64,000 bases of DNA from NCBI RefSeq assembly GCF_030272615.1, contig NC_081409.1, forward strand, positions 23,704,406-23,768,405. Direction: 5' to 3'. Positions 33,693 to 46,800 of this stretch are shown here, piece after piece (position 1 is the stretch's first letter; each line of letters opens with the position of its first letter). The stretch is from Cryptomeria japonica (taxonomy: Eukaryota; Streptophyta; Pinopsida; Cupressales; Cupressaceae). Position numbers and translations under genes: made by a program. Below the pieces are notes generated by a model, which saw only the letters and a program-made list of their open reading frames with translations, had not been told where the DNA came from and made no database searches.

Positions 33693-36260
33693 ATGGAGAT
33701 GAGCATAGAGAAAGAACTTGAAGTAGCACTTGAAGACTATGATGCTGAAATATTGAAGAACATGAAGCTACAAGATGAGTTAAATTTTGCAAAATAATTC
33801 ATCCTTATCCTGCAAGAGAGGTTGTCATCTACTCAAGCCAAAAGGAAGGAACTCTTAAAAAATTAGGATGGTGAAGAGAAGAATGCTTTAAAGGAACTAT
33901 GTCAGAAGGCGAGTCAATAAAATGGTGTGATGAAGAATGAAATGCAAGCCCTAACCATGAGGATGTCTAAGGAGATTGAAGATAGGAAGAAAAATGAAGA
34001 AAATCTTGCCATATCTCTGAAAGAAAGATCTAAAGAATGCATTAGGTTGGCACATGAGAATGATGTGTTGAGAACTGAATTGGTGCATTCACAAAAAAAT
34101 GAGCATGAGTTGGAAAGAATGATGACAATCCTAAGAGTAGATCCAGATGCTGTTGTATGCGGGAAAAGCAGGTCAATAGAACTCAAAATGCGAAAAATGG
34201 AGCTCTAGGGAGCCTTGCTCACACACTCATAAGACTTCTTGGTGCAAGCTATGGAGTAATGAAGTATCACTCAGCTTCCCAAGGTTGGTCCCATGGTTCT
34301 CTATCTTACACGGTCCCTCAAACCAATGTTTTTGCTCTTAGATTACTGAGCAAAATGGTTTAGGGATGGAAAATGCAAGAACGAGGGATGCTTTTTGTTG
34401 GTTTTTAATATGATATGCATCCTAAGCTATGCATGAATCTAGAAATGCAATAAACTAACTATAAGATGACAAGGTTAGTATAAATACTATCCTAACATGA
34501 TATATTAGTATAAGATTGAGCTAAATGATAAAGAAAGTATTCTAAACATGCATATTTAGACTAATTCCTAGTTAAAAGAGAGGCTAAATGATGAGCATAT
34601 ATGAAATGAAAGCTTGAATTTATTTGAGCATAAGTATGATACTACAAACTTGGATGATGAAAATGGAGGAATGAGAGCTCTATTTATAGCAAAAATAGGG
34701 CAATGGATGGTCAGGATTGAAAGAGTTTATCAAGGGTTGAGTTTGAAAGTTGGGAATCCATGTTTGCAATTTGCACCAATGAAATGATGACAATTGTCAA
34801 CATAGGGTTGGGTTGAGAGAAGGGGTTGGAGACATTAAATGCCTGAGAAGACCTCATGATTATCTAGAGGGTAAGGGTCAAGCTTAAGTTAAGATTACCC
34901 ATTGGATTAAGAGTTAATCCAAGGATAAACTCTTGTGCAAATGATTAAGGAATAACCATGGTCAAAGCAATGAATGCTTGAAGAGACCCTTGGGTTAGAT
35001 GAAGGTTAAGTTAGGCAAAAAGTCTCTAACCATGTAAGAGGGTTGAATTAACCATTAATGGTTTGGGAGACTTTGGAAAATTAAGTGGTTGAAGACTTGA
35101 AGCCTTTAATGGTTATCAAAGACTTTAAGGTTTTGAGAAGTGACCTCCCCTTGCTTAGGGATGTGACAAAGTTTAGAAGATGGGTTAGGTTAATTTAGAA
35201 GTGATTAGAAGGGTCTAGAAGAAATTTAGGAATAGGTTTTAGAATGCAAGTGGGAGATGTAGGAAAATGCAAGTGGATGGAGGGATAATAGGATTTAATT
35301 GAAATAAAGTTAATTTAATTCAATTTAGTTGTAATTTGGGGAAATTAAATAAATTAGATTTATTCAATTTAGGATAACTATTTAATTAAATTTGAATTTA
35401 ATTAAAAGTGGATAGAAGGGATTTAATTGAATAAAATGATTTATTCATTAAATGGTATAGTGAATTTAATTGAGCAATTTACTTAATTAAATAGAGGAAT
35501 GCGGGTAATTTAATTAAATTGGATTTAATTAAATAGAGAAATGAACATAAAATATTCATTTAGGAATATGGTCATTTTTATACGTCTACAACTACAAATG
35601 AATATGAGACAATTTTAAGGCTAGTTCTGCAAAGCTTGATAAATTATTGAAGAATCAAAGGGACACTGGGGACACTAGAGGTCTTTTATTTGATCATGGA
35701 GAAAGCTCCAATACTTCAAATTAGGAGAACCTACCAGACAACCTGAATCAAAGGTCACCGGTCAGACAACCCAATGCACATAAATTTAATGGTAGATTCT
35801 TTGTTTGCAATAAGTTTGGTCATATGGAAAGTCAATGCAGAAATAGAGTCAATCAAAATAATAATTTAGGTATCGGTCAGTGTTTCAATTGCAAAAATTA
35901 TGATCATATGACAATAGATTGTAGAATGAATCTGAAATGTCATGCATGTGGAAAGTTTGGACATGTGGCTAATCAATGTAGGTCAAAAAATTATCAAGGT
36001 TACAACAAGGAAATTCAAAAGAACAATGTCACTTGCTATGCATGCAACAAAGTAGGACATATTGCTAAATTTTATAGAAGCACAAACCCACTGGTAGGAA
36101 ATGATGAAAAGGGAAAAAAAAGGTCGATGATATCCGAAAGGAGCATGAGAAGAAATGGATTAGAAAGTATGAGGATCAATCAGCTGAAGCAAATACCCCA
36201 GTTACTCAACAGACATAGCAGAATGTTCCTGCACCAACACAAAACTCATCCGATAAGTAA
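33693..36260 (+). pseudogene. G1 unit 1 ORF1: coiled-coil, four-knuckle protein
   Basis: Starts at ATG 33693 (MEMSIEKELEVALEDYDAE). A long heptad-rich region of Glu, Lys and Leu follows (ENLAISLKERSKECIRLAHE), cut at 34153 by a 1.4-kb insertion and resuming at 35596. Then come four CCHC knuckles: FVCNKFGHMESQC (first Cys lost), CFNCKNYDHMTIDC, CHACGKFGHVANQC and CYACNKVGHIAKFY (last Cys lost). A frame change in an A-run near 36115 leads to a charged end and stop at 36258. It is gag-like by zinc knuckles and position, but I see no standard copia capsid motif; the coiled coil takes its place. Confidence 0.8.
34154..35590 (+). mobile_element. 1437-bp LTR-like insertion in ORF1
   Basis: Begins tgtatgcgggaaaagc and ends atacgtctaca (TGTA...TACA). 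The intact second unit shows the target was gctgc; here the flanks read gctgt (34149-34153) and actac (35591-35595), each explained by C-to-T type changes. It has no coding capacity, and its right third is rich in ttaattaa. Most likely a solo LTR of a family not otherwise present; strand is uncertain. Confidence 0.7.
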
Positions 36261-36267
36261 GGTATTA

Positions 36268-36280
36268 CCCTTAGGGGGAG
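36268..36280 (+). other. Inter-ORF purine tract, G1 unit 1
   Basis: cccttagggggag, just after the ORF1 stop. Equivalent tracts occupy the same place in G1 unit 2, B1 and H1. Confidence 0.65.
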
Positions 36281-36640
36281 GCAAACTAATGACAGATATT
36301 GCATTACCACCAGTAGTGGTCTGAAAGCTGAATTCATACTTTGGAAAAGTTAGTCAGAAGGTTCACCGATGTAGATATGATGGACCTTGGATCTGGTATG
36401 ATATGTCGGCAAGCATTTATGTCAATGAGGAATTAGGGTTTCACGGGTTAAAAGGAAAAAAGTGATTCATCTTTCACCACCAACCATTCAAAGCAAGTCA
36501 AATCGAGTTGAAGAAGATTGAGAGAGATCTTAAGCATTCTCAGGTGAATTCCAGTGCATCCTGAGTGATTTTTCAAAGATTTTTCATCGATGAAGTTTCT
36601 AAGGTATTTCTCAGTTTTTAGCTATCTTTTTAGAATTGCA

Positions 36641-38954
36641 ATGGCTTCTGGATCTACTCCCTCTCTGGGAGATGTTGTCACTCCTTTTGTGGTTGATATC
36701 AAAGATCATCCTTGCCCAATATTTAAGAAATACCCTAAGATTGTGAAGGTTGATGATTCAGTCGGCAAATTTTCTAGGGTTACCAATGACATTCTTTATG
36801 TTGAGGATGTTAGAGCTTACATTCACTATATTTTAAAATAATTGGGCACATTAGAAATGAAAACCATGTATATGACAACATTTTTGGATAAGAATGGTGT
36901 AATAACACCAGAATTCAGACATTTTAAGGATCTAGGGTTTACAAACATTTTGGAGATGCCTGAATTTGATGATGAAATCATCCGGTATGTATTAAGTCAT
37001 GTTCATGGTGAGTTTATATGGCTAGATCAACCTCATAAAATCACTAAGGATGCCATTCAGGCAATTACCAATTTTCCCCAGGTTGGTTAGAGACCGGATA
37101 AGAAGAAAATCTCTAACAATGAAGTCACTAAGCTAACTAGTGCTACATTCGACAAACACTCTATTAGGATTAGCACATCAGGGCTAAGGACATGCAATTT
37201 GCTAGCATGGTTATCGGGTATAAGGTAGCTCAATATAAGTGGTTGAACTCTGTTTCTAGCTCTTGTATATACTGTGCACATAAGATGATCAAGGAAAATG
37301 AGAAATATGATCTTTGCCAGTGTATGTGTGATGAATTCATGTTGAATCTTGGGAAAATCAAAGGTGAGAAGAAGGGAGTATTATGGTATGATAATCTTAT
37401 TGTTTGTTTGATGCTCTTTTTCTATAATGAGACCTAGAGATCTTGTAAAAGGCAATGGGCCTTTGACATTCTATTAGGAAAACAAATCAAGGATGCCTTA
37501 AGAAACGTAGGACAGGACAAAGAATCCACCTTATGGGGATATTTCAAGGCTTTTCAGAAGGCAATGAAACAAAGGAAAAGGGTGCCAAAGCATATTGTTG
37601 ATAAGTATTCTACTGAGATCTATTTTATGGTTAAGAAAGATGAAACTCTAATTGAAGGAGTGCAACATAGAAAGATATGAATAACTGATATAGGATATGA
37701 AGTTTATACAGAGATCTTGGACCTATATACCAAGACACTTACAAATGCCCTAGTAGATGAGACAGAGAAGACTTTTGGGATAGAAAAGAAGAAGGAATCA
37801 GAGGTGCAAATAGGGTTCAGGTTGTCCAGAAGATGTCCACTAAAATAAAATAGATTATTGGACTAGTAGAGTCATCTTCTCTAGCAGCAGTTCAGGCCCC
37901 ACTAGTAGCAACGACTAGAAAAGGAGTGATGAAAAGGAAGAAACCAGAAACCTTTATTGTCCCAGTTGCTTTGGGATCTGAAAATGAAGAAGAACCCTCT
38001 AAGATTCCCAAAATTTACATGAGAATTCAGAGGAAGAAGCCTAAGGAAGGAAAGCAGCAAAAAACCAAGGTCACCCCTCCGGCAGCCCATGAGCAACCTT
38101 TGAAGGAGAGGAAGCGTATAGAGAAGAGGAAACCAGTCAGAGATACAACTCCCTCATCTGAGAAAGAGAAGAAATCTAAATTGGATAAGGCTCTTGAATT
38201 TGGTAAAAGTATAAAAATTATCGCTCCTTTATCTGTAGATGAATGGATTGATCAAATCCCTAAGGATAGAATTTTGAGTAATATACAATATTATTATGTG
38301 CATATGGATAATGTTGAGAAAAAGGAAAATGAGGAAGCAATTTTATTATACTTAGAGATATATAACAAAGCCTTAATTGATATAGAAAAGTATATTCTAG
38401 CAAAGTTTTACAATAAATTAGATGCTAGGAGATTATCTACTATTGAGGAATATAAGCATATAAAGGTTCAAAAATTGTTGATTGTTTGTGGTGCAATGAC
38501 TGAAGAAGAGATACAATAGTGTCTTGAATTTGCTAATAAAACAATTTTCCAGAGTAGACACAGGGATGTGATTCTTATGGTGGGAAGAGTGAATGAAATA
38601 GTTAAAGAGACTCATGAGGCATGGGTAAAATTCTTTATTGATAAACCAGATTTCTTTACATCACCAAAAGTTTCTCCTAAGTCTGACATTCTAGACATCC
38701 CAATTGATGATAAGGATAAAGGGATATTAGGTGAAGATCCACCGGTTTTGGATACAAAATTAAATAAGGATATTCCTTCGACAATCACAAGTGTATAGGA
38801 TATAGAGGAAAATAAACCGATAGACAATATTGAGGACAATTTTCCTCTGGTTATTGATGTAGATACAATTGAGACTCATGTGGAAAAAGAAATAACTACA
38901 GCAAGTGGCGAAGCCACCAGTGCCATGGAGTAGAAAAAGGAAAAGGAACAAAAG
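36641..38954 (+). pseudogene. G1 unit 1 ORF2, N-terminal two thirds
   Basis: ATG at 36641 (MASGSTPSLGDVVTPFVVDI). The N-terminal block has DILYVEDVRAYIHY, LGFTNILEMPEFDDEIIRYV, VHGEFIWLDQPHKITKDAIQ and ITNFPQVG. After decayed stretches comes a Lys/Arg/Pro-rich linker starting KRKKPETFIVP (37935), then a second conserved block DEWIDQIPKDRILSNIQYYY...ILLYLEIYNKALIDIEKYI...LDARRLSTIEE (38240-38455). Stops and at least two frame changes break it, and H1 inserted at 38954. I recognise no known enzyme motif. Confidence 0.75.
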
Positions 38955-39807
38955 GTGTTAGATACTTGATCAGTCCCAAAGACACTCGGAGGGGGGGGGA
39001 ATCAGTGTCTAACCGGTTAACCAAAGATTTAAACTTGTTTGCAACTTTATAACCTAAATTAATATACTAGTAAATAAGAAATAATGCAATAAAGAGAAAT
39101 AAGAGAGATAGCATAAATACACACCATAACACAAGATATTTTGGCGAGGAAACCTCGTAGGGGAAAAACCTTGGTGGGATTTGTGACCCACAATATTTAC
39201 TCACTGGCCAATATGAATAAATATTATTGATACAATAGGGGCCTGCACATGCAGGAAGGCCAACAGCCTAGAGCTCACTGCTCAATCACAAAAGGATTCA
39301 CACTAACTACAAAATTAGATGATTAAATCCAATGACAATGTATTGCTCAAAATAGCATTTGCAATGTTGGATTCAGTGCCAGTTGAAGCTCCGTCAAATA
39401 CCTCTGCCATAAACCTTGCTTCGCTCTTCTCTACTCTTATTTTCTCATAAAATAATTACATCAAAATGCATATACAGATATTCGCTCTCATAATCTGCTT
39501 GCATTAGCTAATTACATATCCTTTCACACATTTCATACTTGCAAAATGACCTATAAGATCTCATACATATATGAGTCTTTATAATACATCATGTCGGCTA
39601 TACAATAAAATTACAATAAAAAACAATATAATTTCCATGTCAGCTGGGGTGTCGGTATAGTCTGGATGTTAGTATGAATATCCTATAGTGCATGTCGGTG
39701 CCAGTAGATGATGTTTGTGTTGCCAGTATAACCTATGAATCATTTTACCAGTTGGTTGCCATTAGTGACAACATCAACTATTCTCATCTGAGTGTAGAAT
39801 GCCAACA
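38955..39807 (-). repeat. H1 3' LTR
   Basis: On the plus strand tgttagatacttgatcag ... gaatgccaaca. It contains a G-run at about 38991-38999, the complement of the LTR terminal C-run, and the gtgcaggcccct block in reverse. Confidence 0.92.
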
Positions 39808-39819
39808 ATCTCCCCCTTT
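39808..39819 (-). other. H1 polypurine tract
   Basis: Minus strand aaagggggagat abuts the 3' LTR. Partner tracts in reverse orientation are ctcccctt near 39904 and ctccccctttg near 39954. Confidence 0.9.
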
Positions 39820-40066
39820 GGCATTGATGGAAACACTCATGAGAATAATCCAAAAACTATTATCCAAAAATGAAGTCCAAAACTGATCCAAAAATAGGAG
39901 TGCTCCCCTTGAGCAAATGATCTCATCTGTACATTTTTCTCCATACTGCTACTCCCCCTTTGACATCAATGACAAAGGATGTCAAAAAGTATCAAAGAAT
40001 TCAAAATTCTACCTTATAGCCTGTATCCAGTTGTGTACAATTTGAAAGATATCCCTCAAAATTAGA

Positions 40067-42423
40067 TTAAGACTCTGCATGAATTTGGTGTTGAATGGTT
40101 TCAGTTTGCTGGATCATACCAGTCAGATAATGCATTTGATGCTCTGATGATCTTTCTCCTTGAATTGTTTCTTTAGATAGCTCAACATGCTGAGTTATAA
40201 GGTTGTCCAATCTAGGACTAAGTTTATTTTTCAGCTCCGGGGCCTTCATTATTATCCTTGCTTTTTCTTTTTCCAATTTCTCAATCTTTTAAAATAAAAC
40301 TGCCATTTCTTGATCTAAAACATAAGTAAGATCCGAAGAACCTATCATGTTATCTGCTACATCATCAATCTCTTTTTGTGTTTTCCTTATCTCATCATCA
40401 ATATCTTCTATCATATGGTGAGGGTTGCATACTTCCTTATACAATTCTTTATATTCTAAAATGGTGGAATTAAGTATCAGTAAAAAGGAATCAATATGCT
40501 CAGTACAATCCTTGATAGTTTTATCAAAGAATTCATTTTTCTCCTTATTCACCCTTTCCTTAACAGTCTCTTCATTAATCTTATCCACAGTTAGAATATT
40601 TGAAGCAATGAATTTGGACAATGTATCCAATTTATCTAAAGATCCATCAATATGATCTATCTTACATGTCGGTGCAATCATTTTTAAAATAGGTAAGGTG
40701 TCATCAATGGCCTTAAATGCTAAGGCGTTGCAATCAGTGATCCTCTTTATGGAGTCCAAAAGTACATATGTTACAGTGGTAGGTCTATAATCCATGGTGG
40801 AAGTGCTAGGCTCTGCAATAACTTTCTTTTCTTCAGATACTTGTCCAATTGCCTTGACCACTTCTTCCTTGTTTCCATCATTGAACTCTTCTTTATTCAC
40901 TATTTCTTCCTTATGATCATTATGTGTTTCAACTTTGTTTTCATCCTTACTATCATCCTTAACTTCTACCTTGCTGACTGTCGGTTCAGTTATACTCTAT
41001 TTAGGTTCTTTCTCTATTTATTTCTCTACCTTATGCTAAGTGTCAACATTTATAGTTTCAGTTTGTGCTTTTACCTTTGCTTCTGCTTGTGCTTCTATCA
41101 ATTTCTCAATGTTAAGTTAAGTATCATTGGGGATGCTATCGGGTTTCTCAACTTGTGCCGGTATCTCAATGTTCTCAGAGTCAATAGTGTTGACTAGTGA
41201 CTTAGAGATCTCAATATGTGTAGCTTCATTTTGCTTTACCTTTGTGGTTTCCTTGTCCATGACAATGTTGAAGTCCTGAGTGTCCACATTCATGGTAAAA
41301 GGAATTTCAGATTCTAGATTAGTATCATCTCTTGTTGTTTCCTTTTCCTTCTCTTCCAATTGACTGTTAGTTTATACCAGTGCCTCTGCAGTTATTGGAG
41401 GGGTGTCCTATGCCGGTGGAGGAAGGTTACCCTTGACCTTTATATCAGGTACACTACCAATTTTACTTTTACCTTTATCCTTCTAATATACCTTTGCAAA
41501 AGACATCCATTTTTTGTCTATCCTTTTCTTCTTTCTTTTCCCTTTCCACAAAAAATATGTCCCACTTGTTTGTTGTTTCATCTGTTATTTATTTCACTTG
41601 GCCTACCATAAGGCTAACCTGTCGGTGACCACTTACAAAAACTGATCTATTTGCCTCTGAAATTAAGTCATCAATTTCTTGTTTGGAATTAATAGGATGT
41701 ATAGCAAGTAGAGCATCTACCTATAATTTCTTATCTAATTCCATTACCGATATTCTTTTAGCCTCTAACCTTAGGTACAAGTCATTAGGAAAAACATCTA
41801 CAACTTCAATATGAACTTTCTTGTAGATATGAAGATATAAAATTATACTTTCTTCTATGATGTCTTTATCCAAATCCTTGAAATAATGATAAAGCTTATT
41901 CACATTGCTAAGGTTACCTTCTTGTGTAATTTCATTTGACAACTCTTCCAGTGTAAGAGTATGTGGTGCCTTAGGTTCTTGTTTCTTCTTTGGAGTTACC
42001 TTCTTCTTCTGACCACTAGGCTCTCTTACAACCTGTTGTTTCTTTCTTTGAGTTCTTGTCTTCTTGGGAGATGGAGCACATGTCGGTGAGGGTTTTCTTT
42101 TTCTATACACTCTCTTGAATTCAACTGCCCTGTTATCATCAAAATCAGAAGAAGTAGCTACTGGTGAAATGTGAGCTACTGGTTCCTGTTCTGATTTCCT
42201 TTTTACTTTGGTAGCAATACCATTGATATGAATTAGTCCTTATGTTACCTCTTTAACCACTTTTGAAGCATCTCTTATTAGCTTTTCTCTTTTCTTTCTT
42301 TGTTTCTACATGTCTACATCTTTCTCTATTATCTCGACACTACCAAAAATTTCTTCAGAAGGTTTCGGTGGAGCATCTAATATGATTTTTGCATATGAAT
42401 CTAAAATGTGAATATCCACCTCA
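40067..42423 (-). pseudogene. H1 ORF2, C-terminal two thirds
   Basis: Continues the frame broken by B1: VDIHILDSYAKIILDAP at its start aligns with GYEFDAEILDLYAKILIDAP of G1. A Lys/Arg linker RKRKPSPTCAPSPKKTRTQR follows (about 42100), then the second block LTLEELSNEITQEGNLSNV...ILYLHIYKKVHIEVV...LRLEAKRISVMELDKK (41720-41960). A frame change near 41640 leads to acidic Glu-rich stretches and then a long helical C-terminus (40900-40290) with LDKLDTLSKFIASNIL and EEIRKTQKEIDD-like heptads, ending HQIHAES at 40067. Confidence 0.75.
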
Positions 42424-42428
42424 TATCC

Positions 42429-43566
42429 TGATGAATACTAAGAGGGGGGGGTGAACTAGTATACCGAAAAACACTGCACTTAAACACTTAAATAGTTTAA
42501 AGATAAACTGGTAAAACAATTTAACAGACAAACCGGTTATCACACATGCAAACCAAAATGCAAATAAAGCATTCACCCACAAAAGCAATACAACCATAAC
42601 ACAAGATATTTGATGTGGAAACCCAAATGGGAAAAACCACAGTGAGTTGGAACTCACAAGTCACTATCTGTAGAATAGAAACCAGACTATTTAAGGGTAG
42701 ACCAGTTAAGGTCTAACAATGTTCTTCACCAGAACAGATCCTGTTAGGAATCTCAATCTCTGTTAGGAGATAAGTCCAATCAAGGACTACCTTGCTAGAG
42801 GATTTTAGATTCACAGAGGTGAACCACCTTGTTAGAGGATTTTACAAAAGGCTTTTGGGCCTACTCGATTAAGGGCTACAGACTTGTCAAAGATGTGAGT
42901 AATCAACAAGTGTTTGATCTATCTAATAGCATAGACTGCTCAGTTAGATCCTTGATAGCTCGTTCTTAATGTACTCCTACATTACTTCAGTCTTCTACAC
43001 ATTTATATTCTTTTCAACTCCTCAACCACCTTAAATCCTAGCAACAACATAAACCCTTTTTTTTGCAACAACCTAAAACCCTAGACATGATGTCCTTTTA
43101 AAGGAATTTGATTTCATGTCAGTCCAATAGGATTACATTTCAATTTCTAAGGTTCAATGAATCTAGACATACTCAGTAACATGACACAAGAAGCACTGCC
43201 AGTGTGTCAGCACCATCAAACAATCAGTGGATTGGTAACTCATCACAAAATGTTGGTTGGTAACTCATCACAGAGTATTACCAGTTCATACAAAAAGCCG
43301 GTTGCCAGTTTGACAAAAATGAAGACTAGTAGAAATTTTTTATGCCGCTTTAATCCCTCATACCGCTTGAGGTCAACATGTCGCTTTAGACCAGTAAACA
43401 CATTCTGTAAAACATCAATAGTCTAATGACTATAATACAACATACCTACAACATATCGGTTGGAACAAATACCAATTGTTCTCTAACTCATACATATAAA
43501 AAGGATCTTAATGCAAGTGTGTGTCCATCAATGACAATCACAACATTAACATAAAAAATGCCAACA
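42429..43566 (-). repeat. B1 3' LTR
   Basis: Plus strand tgatgaatactaagaggggg ... aaaaatgccaaca. Confidence 0.93.
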
Positions 43567-43578
43567 ATCTCCCCTTTT
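43567..43578 (-). other. B1 polypurine tract
   Basis: Minus strand aaaaggggagat abutting the 3' LTR. Reverse-orientation partners are gctccccctaagc near 43661 and ctccccctttg near 43812. Confidence 0.88.
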
Positions 43579-43888
43579 GGCATTGATGGCAACACTTAGG
43601 AAAATAAAATTTTGACATCTAAGTGTTTTACAATAAAATCATGCCATTAGCAAAATTGCTCCCCCTAAGCATATACACTATCCCTTAATCAATACAATGT
43701 ATAGCAATTTTGCATACAGAGCATAAACATTGAGATATCAAAGCATATAGCATATAGCAAAATTTTAAGTACCAGATACTTCTCCCCTATACTTCTCCAA
43801 AATAGAATACTTCTCCCCCTTTGCCAACAATGACAAAGTACCGCTAAATAACCCTGTGTCCATTTGATATATAAAATAAAATAAAAGT

Positions 43889-46800
43889 TTATGACAGTAA
43901 GGAATAGTACTTGTCAAAAATGGATTTATAGTCTTGCAAGAATTGCTTCATTGATAGAGACCAGGACTCAAGTAGGGAGGTGGCCACTTCTTTCTCTATT
44001 TGCATCTGGGAGACCTGTACTTCCATGGCATCAACTGTGCTCATCTCCTATGTAACTATCAAGGCATCCAGGTTCAGATAACACTTATGAAGAATTTGCA
44101 GATGTGGAAATAAAACCAATTGAAGCTCCTGCAAATCTCTAGACCGTGTGCTGATCTCTTGCTCCATTTTTGTTGACTGGACATGAAACCGGTGAACGGT
44201 TTGCCCATAAGTTGTGAAGGAATCATAAGGTGGATTGAATGTACTCAAGTAAGAATATAAGTTTTTTTGAAGCTTTTGCTTTTGAGCTAGCACATCATCA
44301 TAGAATAGATGGGGTTGGTAGATTTTTCTAAGTAGAAGATTTCCCTCATCCAAAGTGTCCCTTATATTCTTTTGGTCTTTCTGCAATTCAGACCGGAGCT
44401 CATTCAACTTCTTTACCAGAGCAATGTTAAGATCTTTTTGATGCTCTTTCTTGACATTTGCCTCAGCTGCTTCTTCCAAGCTCTACACCTGATCATCCAC
44501 TATTGTACATAGGAGCTTTAGTCTAGCTAATGATGAATCGATATTTGGAAAATTTGCATTGGGTATCAAATCGGTAAGTGTGTCCACAGCCACTTGAATT
44601 ATATCCTGCTCCTTCTTCCTTTGAATGATTTCAAGGCACTCTTGAGCAACCTTGATGCTCTGCATTAGCTCCAATTCACTTGTAGATTGGAGATCTGTGG
44701 GACTGGAGAGGTCAGCCGATTTGTCTTGACTCCTGGTTGCCTTTGGAGTCTCCATCTGGGTGCTCTTCACCGCTTCTCCTACCTTGTCCTCTTCCGCTTT
44801 CTTCTTCTCTACTTCTCTCCTCTTCTCTACTTCCTTATCCTCCTCTGCCTTTTTCTTTTCTACTTCCTTCTTCTTCTCCTGTTCCTTATCTTCTTTTTCC
44901 TTCTTCTTCCTCTCTGCTTCCTTCTTTTTCTCTTGTTCCTTATCCTCCTCTTCTTTCTTTTTATTTTCATCTTCTTGCTTCTTTTTCTCCTCTTCATTCT
45001 TCTTCTGCTTCTCCTCTTCATTCTTCTTCTTCTTCTCCTCTTCCTTCTTCTTTTTCTCCTCTTCATCTTTTTTGTTTTTCTCCTCTTCATCTTTCTTCTT
45101 CTTTTCCTCTTCATGTTTCTTCTTTTTCTCTTCTTCCTACTTCTTCTACTTCTCTTCTTCATCCTTTTTCCTCTGCTCTGCCTCTTCCTTTGCTACTTCC
45201 TATTTGTCCTTGGCTTTCTTCTCCTATTCAACCTGTTGCTCTTGTCCTATTGCCTCAGATGGTATTTTCTGAGTAACATCTTCTTCATCCAGGGCATCGA
45301 CATCAATAATGTCGATCGACTCATCAACCAGATTTCCTTCATCATCAAATGCTTCATCCGGTTTGGATATAACCGGTTCTTTCTCAGCTTGTCGGTTGGC
45401 TTCATCCAATTGATGCATCTTTAGAGAATCTAGAGCATGAGTGTGTGTATCCTTGAGCACTTCCTTACCTTTTCCTTCTAGTAACAGGAGTCTTCTTCTT
45501 CTCATGAAGAAAAGACCTTTGTATTTGTTCATTACATCAAACAGTTCTGAATTTGATACATCAGGAAAGTGTTCAGCAAAAACTTTTTCTCTCATTTCTT
45601 GTTCTTTCTCTATGGCAATGCACCATTTATTGTCTAAGAACTTATACAAAGAATCCGGTGTTTCAGATCTAATTTCTGAAGGGGACTGGTCATTAATACA
45701 TAAATATTGAATTATTTCTTTTTCCACCGCCTCCTTTTCATCATCATTAAAGTCATCAAAATAATCAATTAAATCATTCAATACTTTTCTCCTAATTTTT
45801 TTTATAGTTCTTTGACAATGTGTCAAAGGTTTGTAGGAGGAGATATCTATATTTATCGATGCGAAAAATGTCAGTTCACTCTTTGTCTTCTTTCTTGTCT
45901 GTCTCACCTTCTTGGGCTGCTCCTTAGACACAGTTTCTTCTGAGTCCGGAGAGTTGCTTTTTGTCTTCCCTTTCCTCTCGAAGACTTTAGCCGATGCTGC
46001 TTCTAGTTTCTTTTTGGCTGGTGACCACTTGGTCACTCTTGGAGTTGCAGTAGTAACCGGTGCTGATGCTGCAAGCACTACCTTAGCCTTCTTCACTATT
46101 GGTTCTTTCTCTTTCACTGCTGGTGGTTCCTTAGCCAGTGCTATCCTCTCTAGGTAGGTGTTGGTTCTCTTCACCTTAGGATCAAGCGGTGAGGCAATAA
46201 GGGTAGAGGCATACACTTCCAACATGTCGTACATCACCTCATTGCCCATTGGCTCCACTTCTTCAATTCTAGGCTCAACAGCCTCCATTTTGCATTTGTC
46301 CACCTAGATGGTGAAACAAATGTCATCTTCATATTTATTGACGATATCACTTGAGATCCTCATCCTTTGGCTCATTTTTTGTTTGAACTCATCAAAATAC
46401 TTGTTTAGAACTTCAGGATAACCGATTCCCACTTCTTGCAAACTTTCCTTTATCTGTTTGGTAACCGGTTGGTCCATAGACCACTGAATGTCTCCCACTC
46501 ATGGGAAGTATCCTTGAAAGTAAAAGAACAACCCAACCACTAGTTGTCCAAACTTGAACCTCAGTGCATTATCTTGTTTGATTGATTTTAGGTTCAATAG
46601 GAGTTGCCTCTGCATACCGGTGCATAGGTCAAATGATGCATCCCCCTTTATCATCCGGTAAGCAGCATTTACCGCTGTAGCAGATATAGAGTTAATCTTG
46701 TTGGCTGAGAATGTCTAGTATCCAATCACCATACACGCATACTTCACCAAATCATCCTTGATTGAATTGACTATCATGCCACATGAGTCACTCACTAAAC

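Noticed and set aside
44687..45424. Long plus-strand open frames made of Phe, Leu and Ser, membrane-protein-like
   Set aside because: They are the complement of the Glu/Lys triplet tract of B1 ORF2; three frames are open at once, as expected from polypyrimidine DNA.
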